Below, one piece after another: positions 9,394 through 18,415 of a DNA stretch of 64,000 bases. Source of the DNA: Erwinia_E haradaeae_E (GTDB taxonomy: Bacteria; Pseudomonadota; Gammaproteobacteria; Enterobacterales; Enterobacteriaceae). Made by a program: the position numbers and the translations under genes. The notes beneath the pieces were generated by a model, which did not search any database, was not told where the DNA came from, and worked only from the letters and a program-made list of their open reading frames with translations. Every line of letters starts with the position of its first letter. The first letter of the stretch is position 1. The stretch covers positions 124,001 to 188,000 of the forward strand of contig NZ_LR217737.1 of assembly GCF_900699015.1 (NCBI RefSeq). Direction: 5' to 3'.

Positions 9394-9599
9394 TTTTTTT
9401 AATACGCCTATATCAATTCCTAATTAGCCCATTAACAGGTCCGTGCTGTCGTTTTCATCCTACTTGTTCGCAATATACTATTGAAGTATTACGAAGGTTT
9501 GGAGTGATAAAAGGAAGTTGGTTAGCAATAAAGCGGATCTTAAAATGTCATCCTTATAATTGTAGTAACCATGATCCAGTCTCTCCACCAAAGAATTGA
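9357..9599 (+). CDS. yidD: membrane protein insertion efficiency factor YidD
   Basis: Small membrane-associated protein that helps YidC-dependent insertion of inner-membrane proteins. 80 residues (E. coli 85). The family core RLYQFLISPLTGPCCRFHPT, then CSQYTIEVLRRFGVIKGSWL and RILKCHP, is present with its three conserved cysteines (CCRF, TCSQ, KCHP). An N-terminal amphipathic stretch ILIFLIRLYQFLI fits membrane attachment. Overlaps rnpA by 37 bp and precedes yidC by 15 bp; the C-terminal tail is shortened. Confidence 0.94.
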   Translation: MVLSLSFGSKILIFLIRLYQFLISPLTGPCCRFHPTCSQYTIEVLRRFGVIKGSWLAIKRILKCHPYNCSNHDPVSPPKN

Positions 9600-9614
9600 T
9601 ACTAGAGAATATTA

Positions 9615-11264
9615 ATGATGTATTTTCAACGCAATCTTTTTTTTATCGTTTTTTTGTTTGTATTATTTATGATTTGGCAAATATGGGATAGGAATCATGT
9701 TCCAAAACAATGGGAATCTAGTCCTGTAGACATCGTTAATAAAAAGGTTGATTATAGTGTCAATGATGACCTGATTAGCATTGGATTGGATCCAATCATT
9801 ACTGTTGAAACAGATGTATTATCATTAAAAATTAATACGCGTGGAGGGGATATTAACCAGGCGGCATTACTATCTTATCCGGATAAATTGGGGTCAACAT
9901 GTCCCTTTTTACTTTTAGAATCTAGACCGGATTTCGTATATCAGGTGCAAAGTGGGTTAATTGGTCGTAATGGGCCAGATAGCCTGAGTCGTAGAGTGCG
10001 GCCTCTGTATATTAGTGCAGATCACTATTTTAAGATAGGTGATGGTCAGGATGAGTTGCGTGTTCCGTTGACATTTATGACAGACAATGGTGTTACATAT
10101 ACTAAAATATTCATTTTACATCGTGGTCAATATGCCATTAGGATTGAATATCAAGTCAATAATGCAACTAAAAATCCTTTAGAACTATCAATGTTTGGTC
10201 AAATAAAACAAAGTATAGATTTACCAGAGGATCGTGATAAAACTAGCAACAATTTTGCTTTACAGACTTTTCGTGGTGCGGCCTATTCTAGTACACAGAC
10301 AAAGTATGAGAAATATTCATTTGATAAGATTAGAGATAATAAAAATCTTAATATAACTACTATGAATGGTTGGGTCTCTATGCTTCAACAGTATTTTTCT
10401 GTAACCTGGATTCCACAGACTATCGGAAGGAATACGTTATATACAAGTAATTTAGGTCATGGCATAGCAGCTATAGGTTATACTTCTGAACCGGTTATTG
10501 TTAACCCAGGTGGAACTAAGAACCTAGTCGCGACATTATGGATTGGTCCAGAAATTCAGGAAAGCATGGCAAGGACTGCCTTGTATTTAGATCTTACTGT
10601 TGATTACGGTTGGTTATGGTTCATTTCTCAGCCATTATTTAAACTTCTAAAGTTTTTAAATAGTTTTATAAATAATTGGGGTGTTTCAATTATTGCTATT
10701 ACTTTTATTGTACGTGGTATCACGTATCCTTTGACTAAAGCTCAGTATACTTCTATGGCAAAAATGCGTATTTTACAGCCAAAGATTCAGGCTATGCGTG
10801 AGCGTTGTGGTAATGATAAACAGCGTTTAAGTCAAGATATGATGGAGCTTTATAAAGTAGAGAAAGTTAATCCATTGGGTGGATGTTTGCCATTATTTAT
10901 TCAGATGCCTATTTTTTTGGGTCTCTATTATATGCTTATGGCTTCGGTAGAACTTCGTCATGCGTCATTTTATTTATGGATTAAGGATTTGTCTGCGCAA
11001 GATCCCTATTATATACTACCGGTATTAATGGGTGTTACGATGTTTTGTATTCAGAAGATGTCACCGACCACTGTCACTGACCAGATGCAGAAACAAATTA
11101 TAACTTTTATGCCGGCTATATTCACTCTCTTTTTTTTATATTTCCCTTCTGGTTTAGTTTTATATTACATCGTCAGTAATTTAGTTACAATATTACAACA
11201 ACATATTATTTATCGTGACTTAGAAAAACGTGGATTACATAGCCGCGATAAAAATAAAATTTAA
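9615..11264 (+). CDS. yidC: membrane protein insertase YidC
   Basis: Oxa1/Alb3-family insertase of the inner membrane, acting alone or with SecYEG. 549 residues (E. coli 548). There is an N-terminal membrane segment (about 5-23), the large periplasmic beta-domain up to about residue 340, then five C-terminal membrane segments. The conserved groove arginine lies in FIVRGITYPLTKAQY, followed by the cytoplasmic hairpin (MRILQPKIQAMRERCG) and NPLGGCLPLFIQMPIF. The C-terminus ends in a basic tail. In E. coli mnmE follows; here it is absent and the operon ends with yidC. FtsY elsewhere in the window would feed the same pathway. Confidence 0.97.
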   Translation: MMYFQRNLFFIVFLFVLFMIWQIWDRNHVPKQWESSPVDIVNKKVDYSVNDDLISIGLDPIITVETDVLSLKINTRGGDINQAALLSYPDKLGSTCPFLLLESRPDFVYQVQSGLIGRNGPDSLSRRVRPLYISADHYFKIGDGQDELRVPLTFMTDNGVTYTKIFILHRGQYAIRIEYQVNNATKNPLELSMFGQIKQSIDLPEDRDKTSNNFALQTFRGAAYSSTQTKYEKYSFDKIRDNKNLNITTMNGWVSMLQQYFSVTWIPQTIGRNTLYTSNLGHGIAAIGYTSEPVIVNPGGTKNLVATLWIGPEIQESMARTALYLDLTVDYGWLWFISQPLFKLLKFLNSFINNWGVSIIAITFIVRGITYPLTKAQYTSMAKMRILQPKIQAMRERCGNDKQRLSQDMMELYKVEKVNPLGGCLPLFIQMPIFLGLYYMLMASVELRHASFYLWIKDLSAQDPYYILPVLMGVTMFCIQKMSPTTVTDQMQKQIITFMPAIFTLFFLYFPSGLVLYYIVSNLVTILQQHIIYRDLEKRGLHSRDKNKI

Positions 11265-11352
11265 GTTAGTAGATTTAGATGTTACAACAACTTTGTGATG
11301 TTTTTGGTTTTATTCAATAAGTATTACAGATCATGTTCTGATTTTTTTTCAA

Positions 11353-11373
11353 TCTATACAATATTTGTATAGA
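11353..11373. terminator. hairpin after yidC, possible terminator
   Basis: TCTATACA and TGTATAGA flank ATATT (8 bp, one further A-T pair possible), 88 bp past yidC. There is no good T-run after it, so it may not terminate. Confidence 0.25.
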
Positions 11374-11529
11374 TAGTGAATTTTATAACAGAGAAATATT
11401 TGGTTTATCTCTTAGAAGGTTGTAACAAAATCAGTTTGGTTAATATACGAGAATGTGAAGTAAAGAGTGTATAATGAGTTTTTATTCGTATAAAATTGTA
11501 GATATTCTATCTATAGAATCGTCTTGTAT

Positions 11530-11542
11530 TGTGTAAGACACA
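11530..11542 (+). promoter_or_regulatory. small hairpin before the rpoH ribosome-binding site
   Basis: TGTGT-AAG-ACACA lies directly before GAGAGG, the ribosome-binding site 6 nt upstream of the rpoH ATG. E. coli rpoH translation is controlled by mRNA structure; whether this hairpin does anything similar is unknown. Upstream, TATAAT at 11473-11478 is a candidate -10 without a clear -35. Confidence 0.25.
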
Positions 11543-11554
11543 GAGAGGGTTTGA

Positions 11555-12409
11555 ATGACTAAAGAAATACAAACTTTCACTATTTATCCTTTGGGTAACT
11601 TGGATTCATATATCCGGGTAACTAATACTTGGCCAATGTTGACCTCAGAAGAGGAAAAAGTGTTAGCTGAACAACTGTATTATAAGGGTGACTTAGTAGC
11701 AGCTAAAACGTTAATTTTATCTCATCTTCGTTTTGTAGTTCATATAGCATGTAACTATTCTGGTTATGGTCTCCCGAAAGCAGATTTAATTCAGGAAGGT
11801 AACATTGGTCTCATGAAAGCTGTGCGTCGTTTTAATCCAGAAATAGGAGTTAGATTAGTTTCTTTTGCAGTTCACTGGATTAAAGCTGAAATTCATGAAT
11901 ACGTATTGAGAAATTGGCGTATCGTTAAGGTTGCTACTACTAAAGCACAGCGTAAGTTGTTTTTTAACTTACGAAAAACTAAAAAGAGATTAGGTTGGTT
12001 TAATCAAGATGAGGTTGAAATGGTTGCACGAGAATTAGGCGTTAGTAGTAAAGATGTTCGTGAAATGGAATCTCGTATGGCTGCTCAAGACTTAACCTTT
12101 GATCCACGACCAGATGATGAAACAGAGGTTGGATTCATTTCTCCAATTGGTTATTTACAGGATAGGTCCTCTGATTTTGCTAATGATATCGAGGAAGATA
12201 ACTGGGGTGATTATGCGGCTGATAAACTTGGTTTAGCAATAAAGGGATTAGATAATCGTAGTCAGCATATTATTTGTTCTCGATGGCTGGATGATAATAA
12301 TAAGACTACTTTACAGGATTTAGCTAATCAGTATGGTGTTTCTGCTGAACGGGTTCGTCAAATTGAAAAGAACGCTATGAAAAAACTACGAGGAGCTATT
12401 GAAAAATAA
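11555..12409 (+). CDS. rpoH: RNA polymerase sigma-32 factor RpoH
   Basis: Heat-shock sigma factor that directs RNA polymerase to chaperone and protease genes. 284 residues, the E. coli length. Region 2 contains DLIQEGNIGLMKAVRRF; the RpoH box QRKLFFNLR is at 132-140, which distinguishes it from other sigma-70 members. Region 4.2 is TLQDLANQYGVSAERVRQIE. The segment around residues 180-200 differs most from E. coli. In E. coli rpoH closes the ftsY-ftsE-ftsX-rpoH operon; here ftsY is about 38 kb away and ftsE/ftsX are not seen, so rpoH has its own transcription unit after yidC. Confidence 0.96.
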   Translation: MTKEIQTFTIYPLGNLDSYIRVTNTWPMLTSEEEKVLAEQLYYKGDLVAAKTLILSHLRFVVHIACNYSGYGLPKADLIQEGNIGLMKAVRRFNPEIGVRLVSFAVHWIKAEIHEYVLRNWRIVKVATTKAQRKLFFNLRKTKKRLGWFNQDEVEMVARELGVSSKDVREMESRMAAQDLTFDPRPDDETEVGFISPIGYLQDRSSDFANDIEEDNWGDYAADKLGLAIKGLDNRSQHIICSRWLDDNNKTTLQDLANQYGVSAERVRQIEKNAMKKLRGAIEK

Positions 12410-13485
12410 TATATCTAAAATCTTCGTTTAGAAAATAAAATATTTATTATAATTTGATAATACTATTTACATTTTCTATAAAATAACATATAGAGTGACG
12501 ATAAAATTAGTGTTTTTGTAAAATTGAAGTAATAGTAATTTTAAGTGATGGATAGTGATCTTAAAATGAGTAATCTAAACAATATTTTTGGTGAAAATTA
12601 AATCAGATGATTGATATGTAGCAAAATAGTCATCTAAATAAATAGAGTCATTTATTTGTATCAGATTACAATCATACACTTTATAGTAAAATATAGAATG
12701 ACTTAACTGCTATCTATAAAGAAGATGAAAAATTCATTTTTAAGTTTTATTGTCGATAATAATACAAAAAATAGAAAGGATAGATATTTTATTTTTAATA
12801 TGCTATTTTAAGATAAATAGAAGAAAAAGTAGATTTATTCATGAGGAAAAGTAGTAACATCATACAAAATATATATTGTTATGGAACAATCTTTCTAATA
12901 ATTTATTTTTCATAAATTTTTATTTTTAAAGAAAATATACTTATATCACTCTAATAAGAAGTATACAATATATATTGTATATATGAATGGGATTCGTTAT
13001 TCCCTGTCATGTCAAAGCATCTAAATTTAAAAAATATATAATTTGAAGTAGTTAAAAATCATAAGATGATCATCTATTTAAAATATGAGTTGTATTTTTA
13101 GTTTATAAATATGTGATTATGCTTTAATAGCATTTTTTATTTTTGATATTAAAGTAATTGTTATTATTTATTTATAAGAGAATGATAATAAATAGTTATA
13201 TAGAATTATATTCTATCAAACTTATAGTTTGATATAAATAGTATGCTCATTAAACATGATAGTATTGAAAGATATTTAAATTATTGAGCAGATAACAGAA
13301 GTTGGATTCTGTATAATTTGTTTTCATAAAAATGAAAGAAGTTGATAGTTTACTATTATTTCATAGCTCTCCGTTTATAAGATTTTCAGTTTTAAAAGAA
13401 TGATCGTAAAGATCAGTTAAGTGAATTCGTGTTTTGTTATCTATAATAAAATTATATTACTGAATATTATTCATAGTTTTCTATC
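12410..13485. other. gene-free spacer between rpoH and rluC
   Basis: 1.08 kb with no supported gene. It contains a perfect 20-nt AT palindrome at 12962-12981, followed by a short imperfect GC hairpin GGGAttcgttatTCCC near 12990-13005. In E. coli rne lies divergent from rluC; no rne sequence is readable here. Confidence 0.55.
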
Positions 13486-14445
13486 ATGTCTAATCAGATT
13501 TATTCTGTACAACTTATTATTGTATCGCTGGATATAGCAGGACAGCGTATAGATAATTTTTTATTCACCCAGTTAAAGGGTGTGCCTAAAAGTATGATTT
13601 ATCGAATCCTACGTCAGGGATTGGTACGAGTTAATAAAAAACGCGTTAGACCAAAATATAAATTAATAAATAGAGATAGTATACGAGTTCCTCGCATTCG
13701 GATGGAACCAAAGGATAGAGGATTATCTTCAGATAAGATAGATCAAGTTAAGATACTTCTAGTAGAGAAATCTATTATTTATGAAGATGAGTATATATTG
13801 ATACTTAATAAACCGGCAGGTATAGCTGTACATGGTGGAAGTGGTTTAAGTTTTGGTCTTATTGAAATTTTACGTGCATCTAGGCCAAAAGAGTATTTTC
13901 TTGAGTTAGTTCATCGTCTTGATCGATGTACATCTGGTCTTTTATTAGTAGCAAAAAAACGTTCATCACTACGTGATTTACATGAACAATTACGCGAAAA
14001 GAGGATAAAAAAATATTATTTAGCATTAGTAAAAGGTCAGTGGCCTCTAGGTGCTACAATGGTAAATGGTCCTCTTTTGAATAATTTTCGACGAGAGGGT
14101 CAGCGAACTTCAAGAGTATGTAAAGAAGGAAAAATATCTAAAACTTTATTCAAAGTACAAGAGTTTTATGCACAAAAGGCGACTTTAATTCAAGTTCGTC
14201 CTATTACCGGTCGGATGCATCAGATTCGTGTGCATGCGTGTCATATTGGTCATCCCGTTGCTTTAGATAATCTTTATGGTGATTCCGTATTCAACGAATA
14301 CGTAAAAGGATTGGGATTAAAACGACTATTTTTACATGCTTCTACCTTATACTTTACTCATCCTAATACTAGAAAAGTAATGCGTATAGAAGCGCCAATT
14401 GATAGGAAGTTAGAAGATTTTTTGATGATACTTCGTCAATTATAA
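13486..14445 (+). CDS. rluC: 23S rRNA pseudouridine synthase RluC
   Basis: Makes pseudouridine at 955, 2504 and 2580 (E. coli numbering) of 23S rRNA. 319 residues (E. coli 319). An N-terminal S4-like RNA-binding domain (about 18-80, with GVPKSMIYRILRQGLVRVN) precedes the catalytic domain. The catalytic aspartate is D146 in LVHRLDRCTSG, and GRMHQIRVHACHIGHPVA is the conserved C-terminal motif. It fits RluC rather than RluD by the KPAGIAVHGGSGLSFG segment. No ribosome-binding site is obvious. It stands alone, with over 1 kb empty on each side. Confidence 0.94.
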   Translation: MSNQIYSVQLIIVSLDIAGQRIDNFLFTQLKGVPKSMIYRILRQGLVRVNKKRVRPKYKLINRDSIRVPRIRMEPKDRGLSSDKIDQVKILLVEKSIIYEDEYILILNKPAGIAVHGGSGLSFGLIEILRASRPKEYFLELVHRLDRCTSGLLLVAKKRSSLRDLHEQLREKRIKKYYLALVKGQWPLGATMVNGPLLNNFRREGQRTSRVCKEGKISKTLFKVQEFYAQKATLIQVRPITGRMHQIRVHACHIGHPVALDNLYGDSVFNEYVKGLGLKRLFLHASTLYFTHPNTRKVMRIEAPIDRKLEDFLMILRQL

Positions 14446-14475
14446 GGACTAATATTTCATCAGTCTTAGTTTTTA
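14445..14475 (+). terminator. probable rluC terminator
   Basis: AGGACT/AGTCTT stem (one G-T pair) with an 11-nt loop starts at the stop codon and is followed by AGTTTTTAGG, a short T-run. Confidence 0.45.
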
Positions 14476-15413
14476 GGTATATCTAAGCTTTACAAGAAAA
14501 TAGTTGATATATTATATGTAATTATATAGGGTGTCTAGTGATCATTTATTAACATAAATATATAGATTGATAATTTAATCAGAGACAACTACTGTTATAA
14601 GAGATAATTCTGAATTAAAATTAATAATAATTAGATTAGCTTATTAATATAAGAAAGTAATTTAGTAGTTAATCTAGATTTAACAGTATTGCTATTGATG
14701 AATAGAGATACTAAGTGATATTTTATTTAGTTTTTATCTAGGTCTACATGTTTATTTAATATTATCTATATTTAGTTACATAAGAATGATTGGCTTATAT
14801 GTTATATATAATTGTGCTTATTGTAATCATATTTTATAAGAAATTATCAAAATAATGATAGATTGTATATTTTATATGATTTTAAATGATTTTTTATTCA
14901 GTGTTGTATTAAGATTAATTTTTTAATTTGACTTTATCATTTAAGAATATGTTTTTCGGTATGTATATCATTTATAGTAGATAAATTTGTTATTATTTTA
15001 GTTTCACTAGTAACATTATTATCAAAAATATGATAATTATATTTAATTATATTGGGATTGAATATATTTTGGTAATTCAGTGTTTCGTTATGTAAAAGAA
15101 ATTCATTTTGTATCTTTAAATAACAATGTTAAGTTTTATTTGGTCTGAGATCTTTCTAATAGATATGTTATCTAAGTGATTAATATGCTTTGAGTAGAAG
15201 TTATTAGAATTTAAGTGAATTAAATATGTGCTAGACATAAAGTTTATAATGGTTCTGTATTGGAAAATTGTATATTTCTTATTTACCATATGTGATTGAA
15301 GATCACCTATAGTAATCATGTATCGAACATAAAAATATAGATTAATAATCTATATATAATTTATAGGAATAACTTAATAAAAGTTATAAATCAAAATACC
15401 ATTACTTATCTAT

Positions 15414-15437
15414 TACCAGAGCCTTGATAGGCTGGTA
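15414..15437. other. isolated GC-rich hairpin
   Basis: TACCA-GA-GCCT-TGAT-AGGC-TGGTA: nine base pairs with a 2-nt bulge and a 4-nt loop, in otherwise AT-only DNA about 970 bp from the nearest gene. No T-run on either strand, so not a clear terminator. Confidence 0.4.
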
Positions 15438-15856
15438 TGTAGTGTTCTTGATAGATATTTATTAATATTTATAATATACCAATATATCAACTTATGTGAA
15501 AAAAGTTAAGGTTTTAATAACATTAAATTCTATGTTAATCTATTTGGTTAGTAAAATTTTTAATTAGATAAAAATTTATATTTTAGTCAGTAGGATGAGC
15601 GTTATAAGTTGTTTTTTCTTAATATCAAGAAGAGATAAGATAATCTAGGGCCTTCAGGGAATTAGAAATTATATTTTTAATCATATCTGATTTTTTAGAA
15701 TGAATTGATATTTATTCTATGATTCAGGGAATATAGTTTTCATTATAGTAGATATTATAGTAGATTGGGATTATCATGAGTCTATTTATATAGTAGAGGC
15801 TAGTGTTTGTTATATATAAAATAACTAATCTCCTGGAGATAGAAGGATCACTGATT

Positions 15857-15931
15857 ATGTCTGCAGTAGGTTATTTTTCTATTTTTATTTTAGAATTGGG
15901 ATTTAGTATAATCATTTTAATTATTATATAA
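15857..15931 (+). CDS. possible 24-codon hydrophobic peptide
   Basis: ATG with GAAGGA about 9 nt upstream opens a 24-codon frame (MSAVGYFSIFILELGFSIII and four more hydrophobic residues) that would form one membrane segment. I do not recognise it. AT-rich DNA gives Ile, Phe and Leu codons by chance, so it may be the decayed 5' end of a membrane protein gene or nothing. Confidence 0.2.
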   Translation: MSAVGYFSIFILELGFSIIILIII

Positions 15932-16509
15932 TTGTTTATAATAATCATTAGAGTTGTTTTTTATCTTTATTCTGAAGTTTAATAAGAAGAATTAGGTATG
16001 TTTGGATACTTAAGGTACATCTTTTTGGATGCAATAGGATGATTTATTAATAAAGAGAGGGATATAATTTATATATTTTAAACAATAACATAACAATAAT
16101 TACTAAATTTATAAATTAGTATAGATAACTTTTTATAGAAGATCTTGTATATAAAACGATATTAAATATATGTTATTTATTGTAGTTGTTTTGTTTTGAG
16201 CAATGCTAGGTATTTTAAATAGAAGGAAGATTATATCTTTATATTCAATTATTTTAGAGACAATAAAAGCATCAATATATTTGTAATCAACATTGATGTT
16301 TTAGTTTAGTCAATTTAATTTTTATACTTTATTAATATAAAAACACGTAATATCTCTATATTGAGTATAGGACTATTGTTTTTACGATTTTAATAAATAT
16401 TGATTTATATATACAGCTAATTTGGATTGAATTCATCTATATTGATAAATTTAGATTTATAGGTGTGATTTTATCTTAAAGTTGTTATTTTAATAAGAGT
16501 GGTTTATTA

Positions 16510-17052
16510 ATGAGTCAAAAAGATAAGATAAATCCTGAATCAGAATATATGTTATTTCGTAGTTTGATGTGTGATACACGTCAACTTGTTCAGGATACGA
16601 TAGCTCATACATCTCCACGGAATAAAGTTTATTATAGAGGAGGTAAAGATTCTCAGTCAGAAAAAGTAGATTCTACTTATTACTTTTCTGATGAATTTTA
16701 TCCTCTTATTTCCACTGAAGGCGCATTACGTTATGTGCGTAATGATGTAAATTGTTATGAGTTAAAAAAATTATGTCGTGGAGATTATATTCCAGATATT
16801 TTTTTGGATCTGCATGGATTAACGAAAGTTCAAGCAAAATATGAACTAGGTTCTTTAATTACAATGTGTCATCGGGAGAACTTTAATTGTACAAATATCA
16901 TACATGGTCATGGTAAAAATGTACTTAAAACAAGGACTCCTCTATGGTTAGCACAGCATCCATTGGTGATGGCATTCCATCAAGCACCTAAACAGTTTGG
17001 TGGTAATGCTGCTTTATTGGTATTAATTGAAGTAGTCGATTGGTATCGATAG
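16510..17052 (+). CDS. smrB: Smr-domain endonuclease SmrB, ribosome rescue factor
   Basis: In E. coli SmrB binds collided ribosomes and cuts the mRNA between them so that the stalled ribosome can be rescued. 180 residues (E. coli 183). The N-terminal ribosome-hook region contains YYFSDEFYPLIS; the Smr domain has D100-L-H102-G and IIHGHGK (H132-K136), then LKTRTPLWLAQHP and AFHQAPKQFGGNAALLVLIE. All active-site blocks are intact. It is isolated, with 2 kb empty before it and 3 kb after. In E. coli prmB and aroC lie divergent from it; neither is readable here. Confidence 0.93.
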   Translation: MSQKDKINPESEYMLFRSLMCDTRQLVQDTIAHTSPRNKVYYRGGKDSQSEKVDSTYYFSDEFYPLISTEGALRYVRNDVNCYELKKLCRGDYIPDIFLDLHGLTKVQAKYELGSLITMCHRENFNCTNIIHGHGKNVLKTRTPLWLAQHPLVMAFHQAPKQFGGNAALLVLIEVVDWYR

Positions 17053-17283
17053 CTTATCTATATATTATTTTATTTATTATCATTGGATTTTATACTGATA
17101 TTATATTTATAATTTATTAATTATTGAATTATTTACATAATGATTAATACGATGATTAAATCTTTATTTTTTATTAAGTTATTTTATCTGATTTTAAGAT
17201 TTTGTTATTATTTTTATTTAGTGAAAAATCGTTATTTTTATTTTTATAAAACTTCTTATCTGTGTAGTGGTAAATTTTTTAGA

Positions 17284-17304
17284 AGATCCTATAATAGAGG
17301 ATCT
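17284..17304 (+). terminator. orphan terminator-like hairpin
   Basis: AGATCCT/AGGATCT with a 7-nt loop, followed by ATATTTTATTTAT. No ORF upstream on this strand within 230 bp other than the end of smrB, so it could end the smrB transcript. Confidence 0.4.
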
Positions 17305-17850
17305 ATATTTTATTTATAATATTGCGTGAATATATTTTTTAATGAATAATTAATTTTAGTAATTTCGTTTTTAAAAATATTAAATAGAGAGTAGTTTGTG
17401 TTTTTATTTTTTAATGACTATATTCTATATTATAGAAATATGGACTGTAATTTATCTTAGTTGTAATGTCTTGATTTTATTTTTTGAAAAATAAGTGTAT
17501 AATTATTATTATGTATAATTGTTTGTAGAATTTTTATAAACTTTTTAGTTATATATTATATTATTGATATATTTATAATAATATTATTAGATAGAAGTGG
17601 TGTATTAATTTTTTATACGATATATATATTTGATATTTTATAGACTATATGAATGAGTAAATATAGGAATCTATTACTATTAATTGGATCATGTATATCT
17701 GACTCATAATTATTAAGTTATTTTGTGTAAATTTTATTTTATTTATTTATATTGAAAGTTTTTCAATATCTTTGTCTAAAAGATCGATTATATGTTTAAG
17801 GTTAGTATCTTAATTATTATTAGACTATTATCTAGTTGTTTGAGTAATGA

Positions 17851-17875
17851 AGTCCATTAATATTTAGAATGGACT
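17851..17875 (+). terminator. orphan terminator-like hairpin
   Basis: AGTCCATT/AATGGACT, 9-nt loop, followed by CCATATTTATTTG. No gene is associated. Confidence 0.35.
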
Positions 17876-18392
17876 CCATATTTATTTGTCAATTCTTAAT
17901 CTTGATTTCAGGTTTTTTGAGTGGTATTACGTAGTTCTATTATATCTGTATAGACAGATATGATATTGATTTTACTTTACAGTAAGGGATCTTATTCCAT
18001 ATTTTCAATAAAATATAGTGTAATTATAATTACTAAAATCGTATAAGATTGAATTTATAAGTATATCGGATTGCATAGTGGATTTTTATAAAAAGAAATA
18101 GATATCCAGAAGTCAAAAATATTATATTAAATGTAGAGTAAGGTTTTTAGATTGTAAGTATGTATAATATGTGATGATGCTTTATTATAATATTCTGTAT
18201 AGAATAGTAATCAGGTGAAAAGATCATGGATGTTGGTATTAATATAGTTGTTATCCGATCTAACATTAAGGGTGAAGAATAAGTTGTTCTAGGTTACTAT
18301 ATTTTGTATTGCTAATAGATGTTGATATTTGGATGTTTTTATAGTATCTCTTAAACTACGCTTTGAATTAGTTGTAATTTTATACACAGCCT

Positions 18393-18415
18393 TTCTATGA
18401 TCTTAGATCATAGAA
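18393..18415 (+). terminator. orphan terminator-like hairpin
   Basis: Perfect 10-bp stem TTCTATGATC/GATCATAGAA with a 3-nt loop, followed by CATTTTTATTTG. No gene is associated; TTATACACA, a DnaA-box match, lies 5 bp upstream. Confidence 0.4.

Larger units (their letters stand above)
14446..16509. other. 2-kb gene-free spacer
   Basis: No supported full-length gene. It holds a GC-rich bulged hairpin (15414-15437), a short SD-preceded hydrophobic ORF (15857-15931) and the 13-nt palindrome ATCTCC-T-GGAGAT just before that ORF. A 67-codon minus-strand ORF at 15116-15319 looks like chance. Confidence 0.5.

Noticed and set aside
15116..15319. 67-codon minus-strand ORF in the rluC-smrB gap
   Set aside because: Rich in Ile, Asn, Tyr and His as expected from AT-rich chance frames, no clear ribosome-binding site, no recognisable motif.
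18380..18388. TTATACACA, a perfect DnaA-box match
   Set aside because: A single box of this length is expected by chance about twice in 64 kb on both strands; no cluster, so no origin is claimed.
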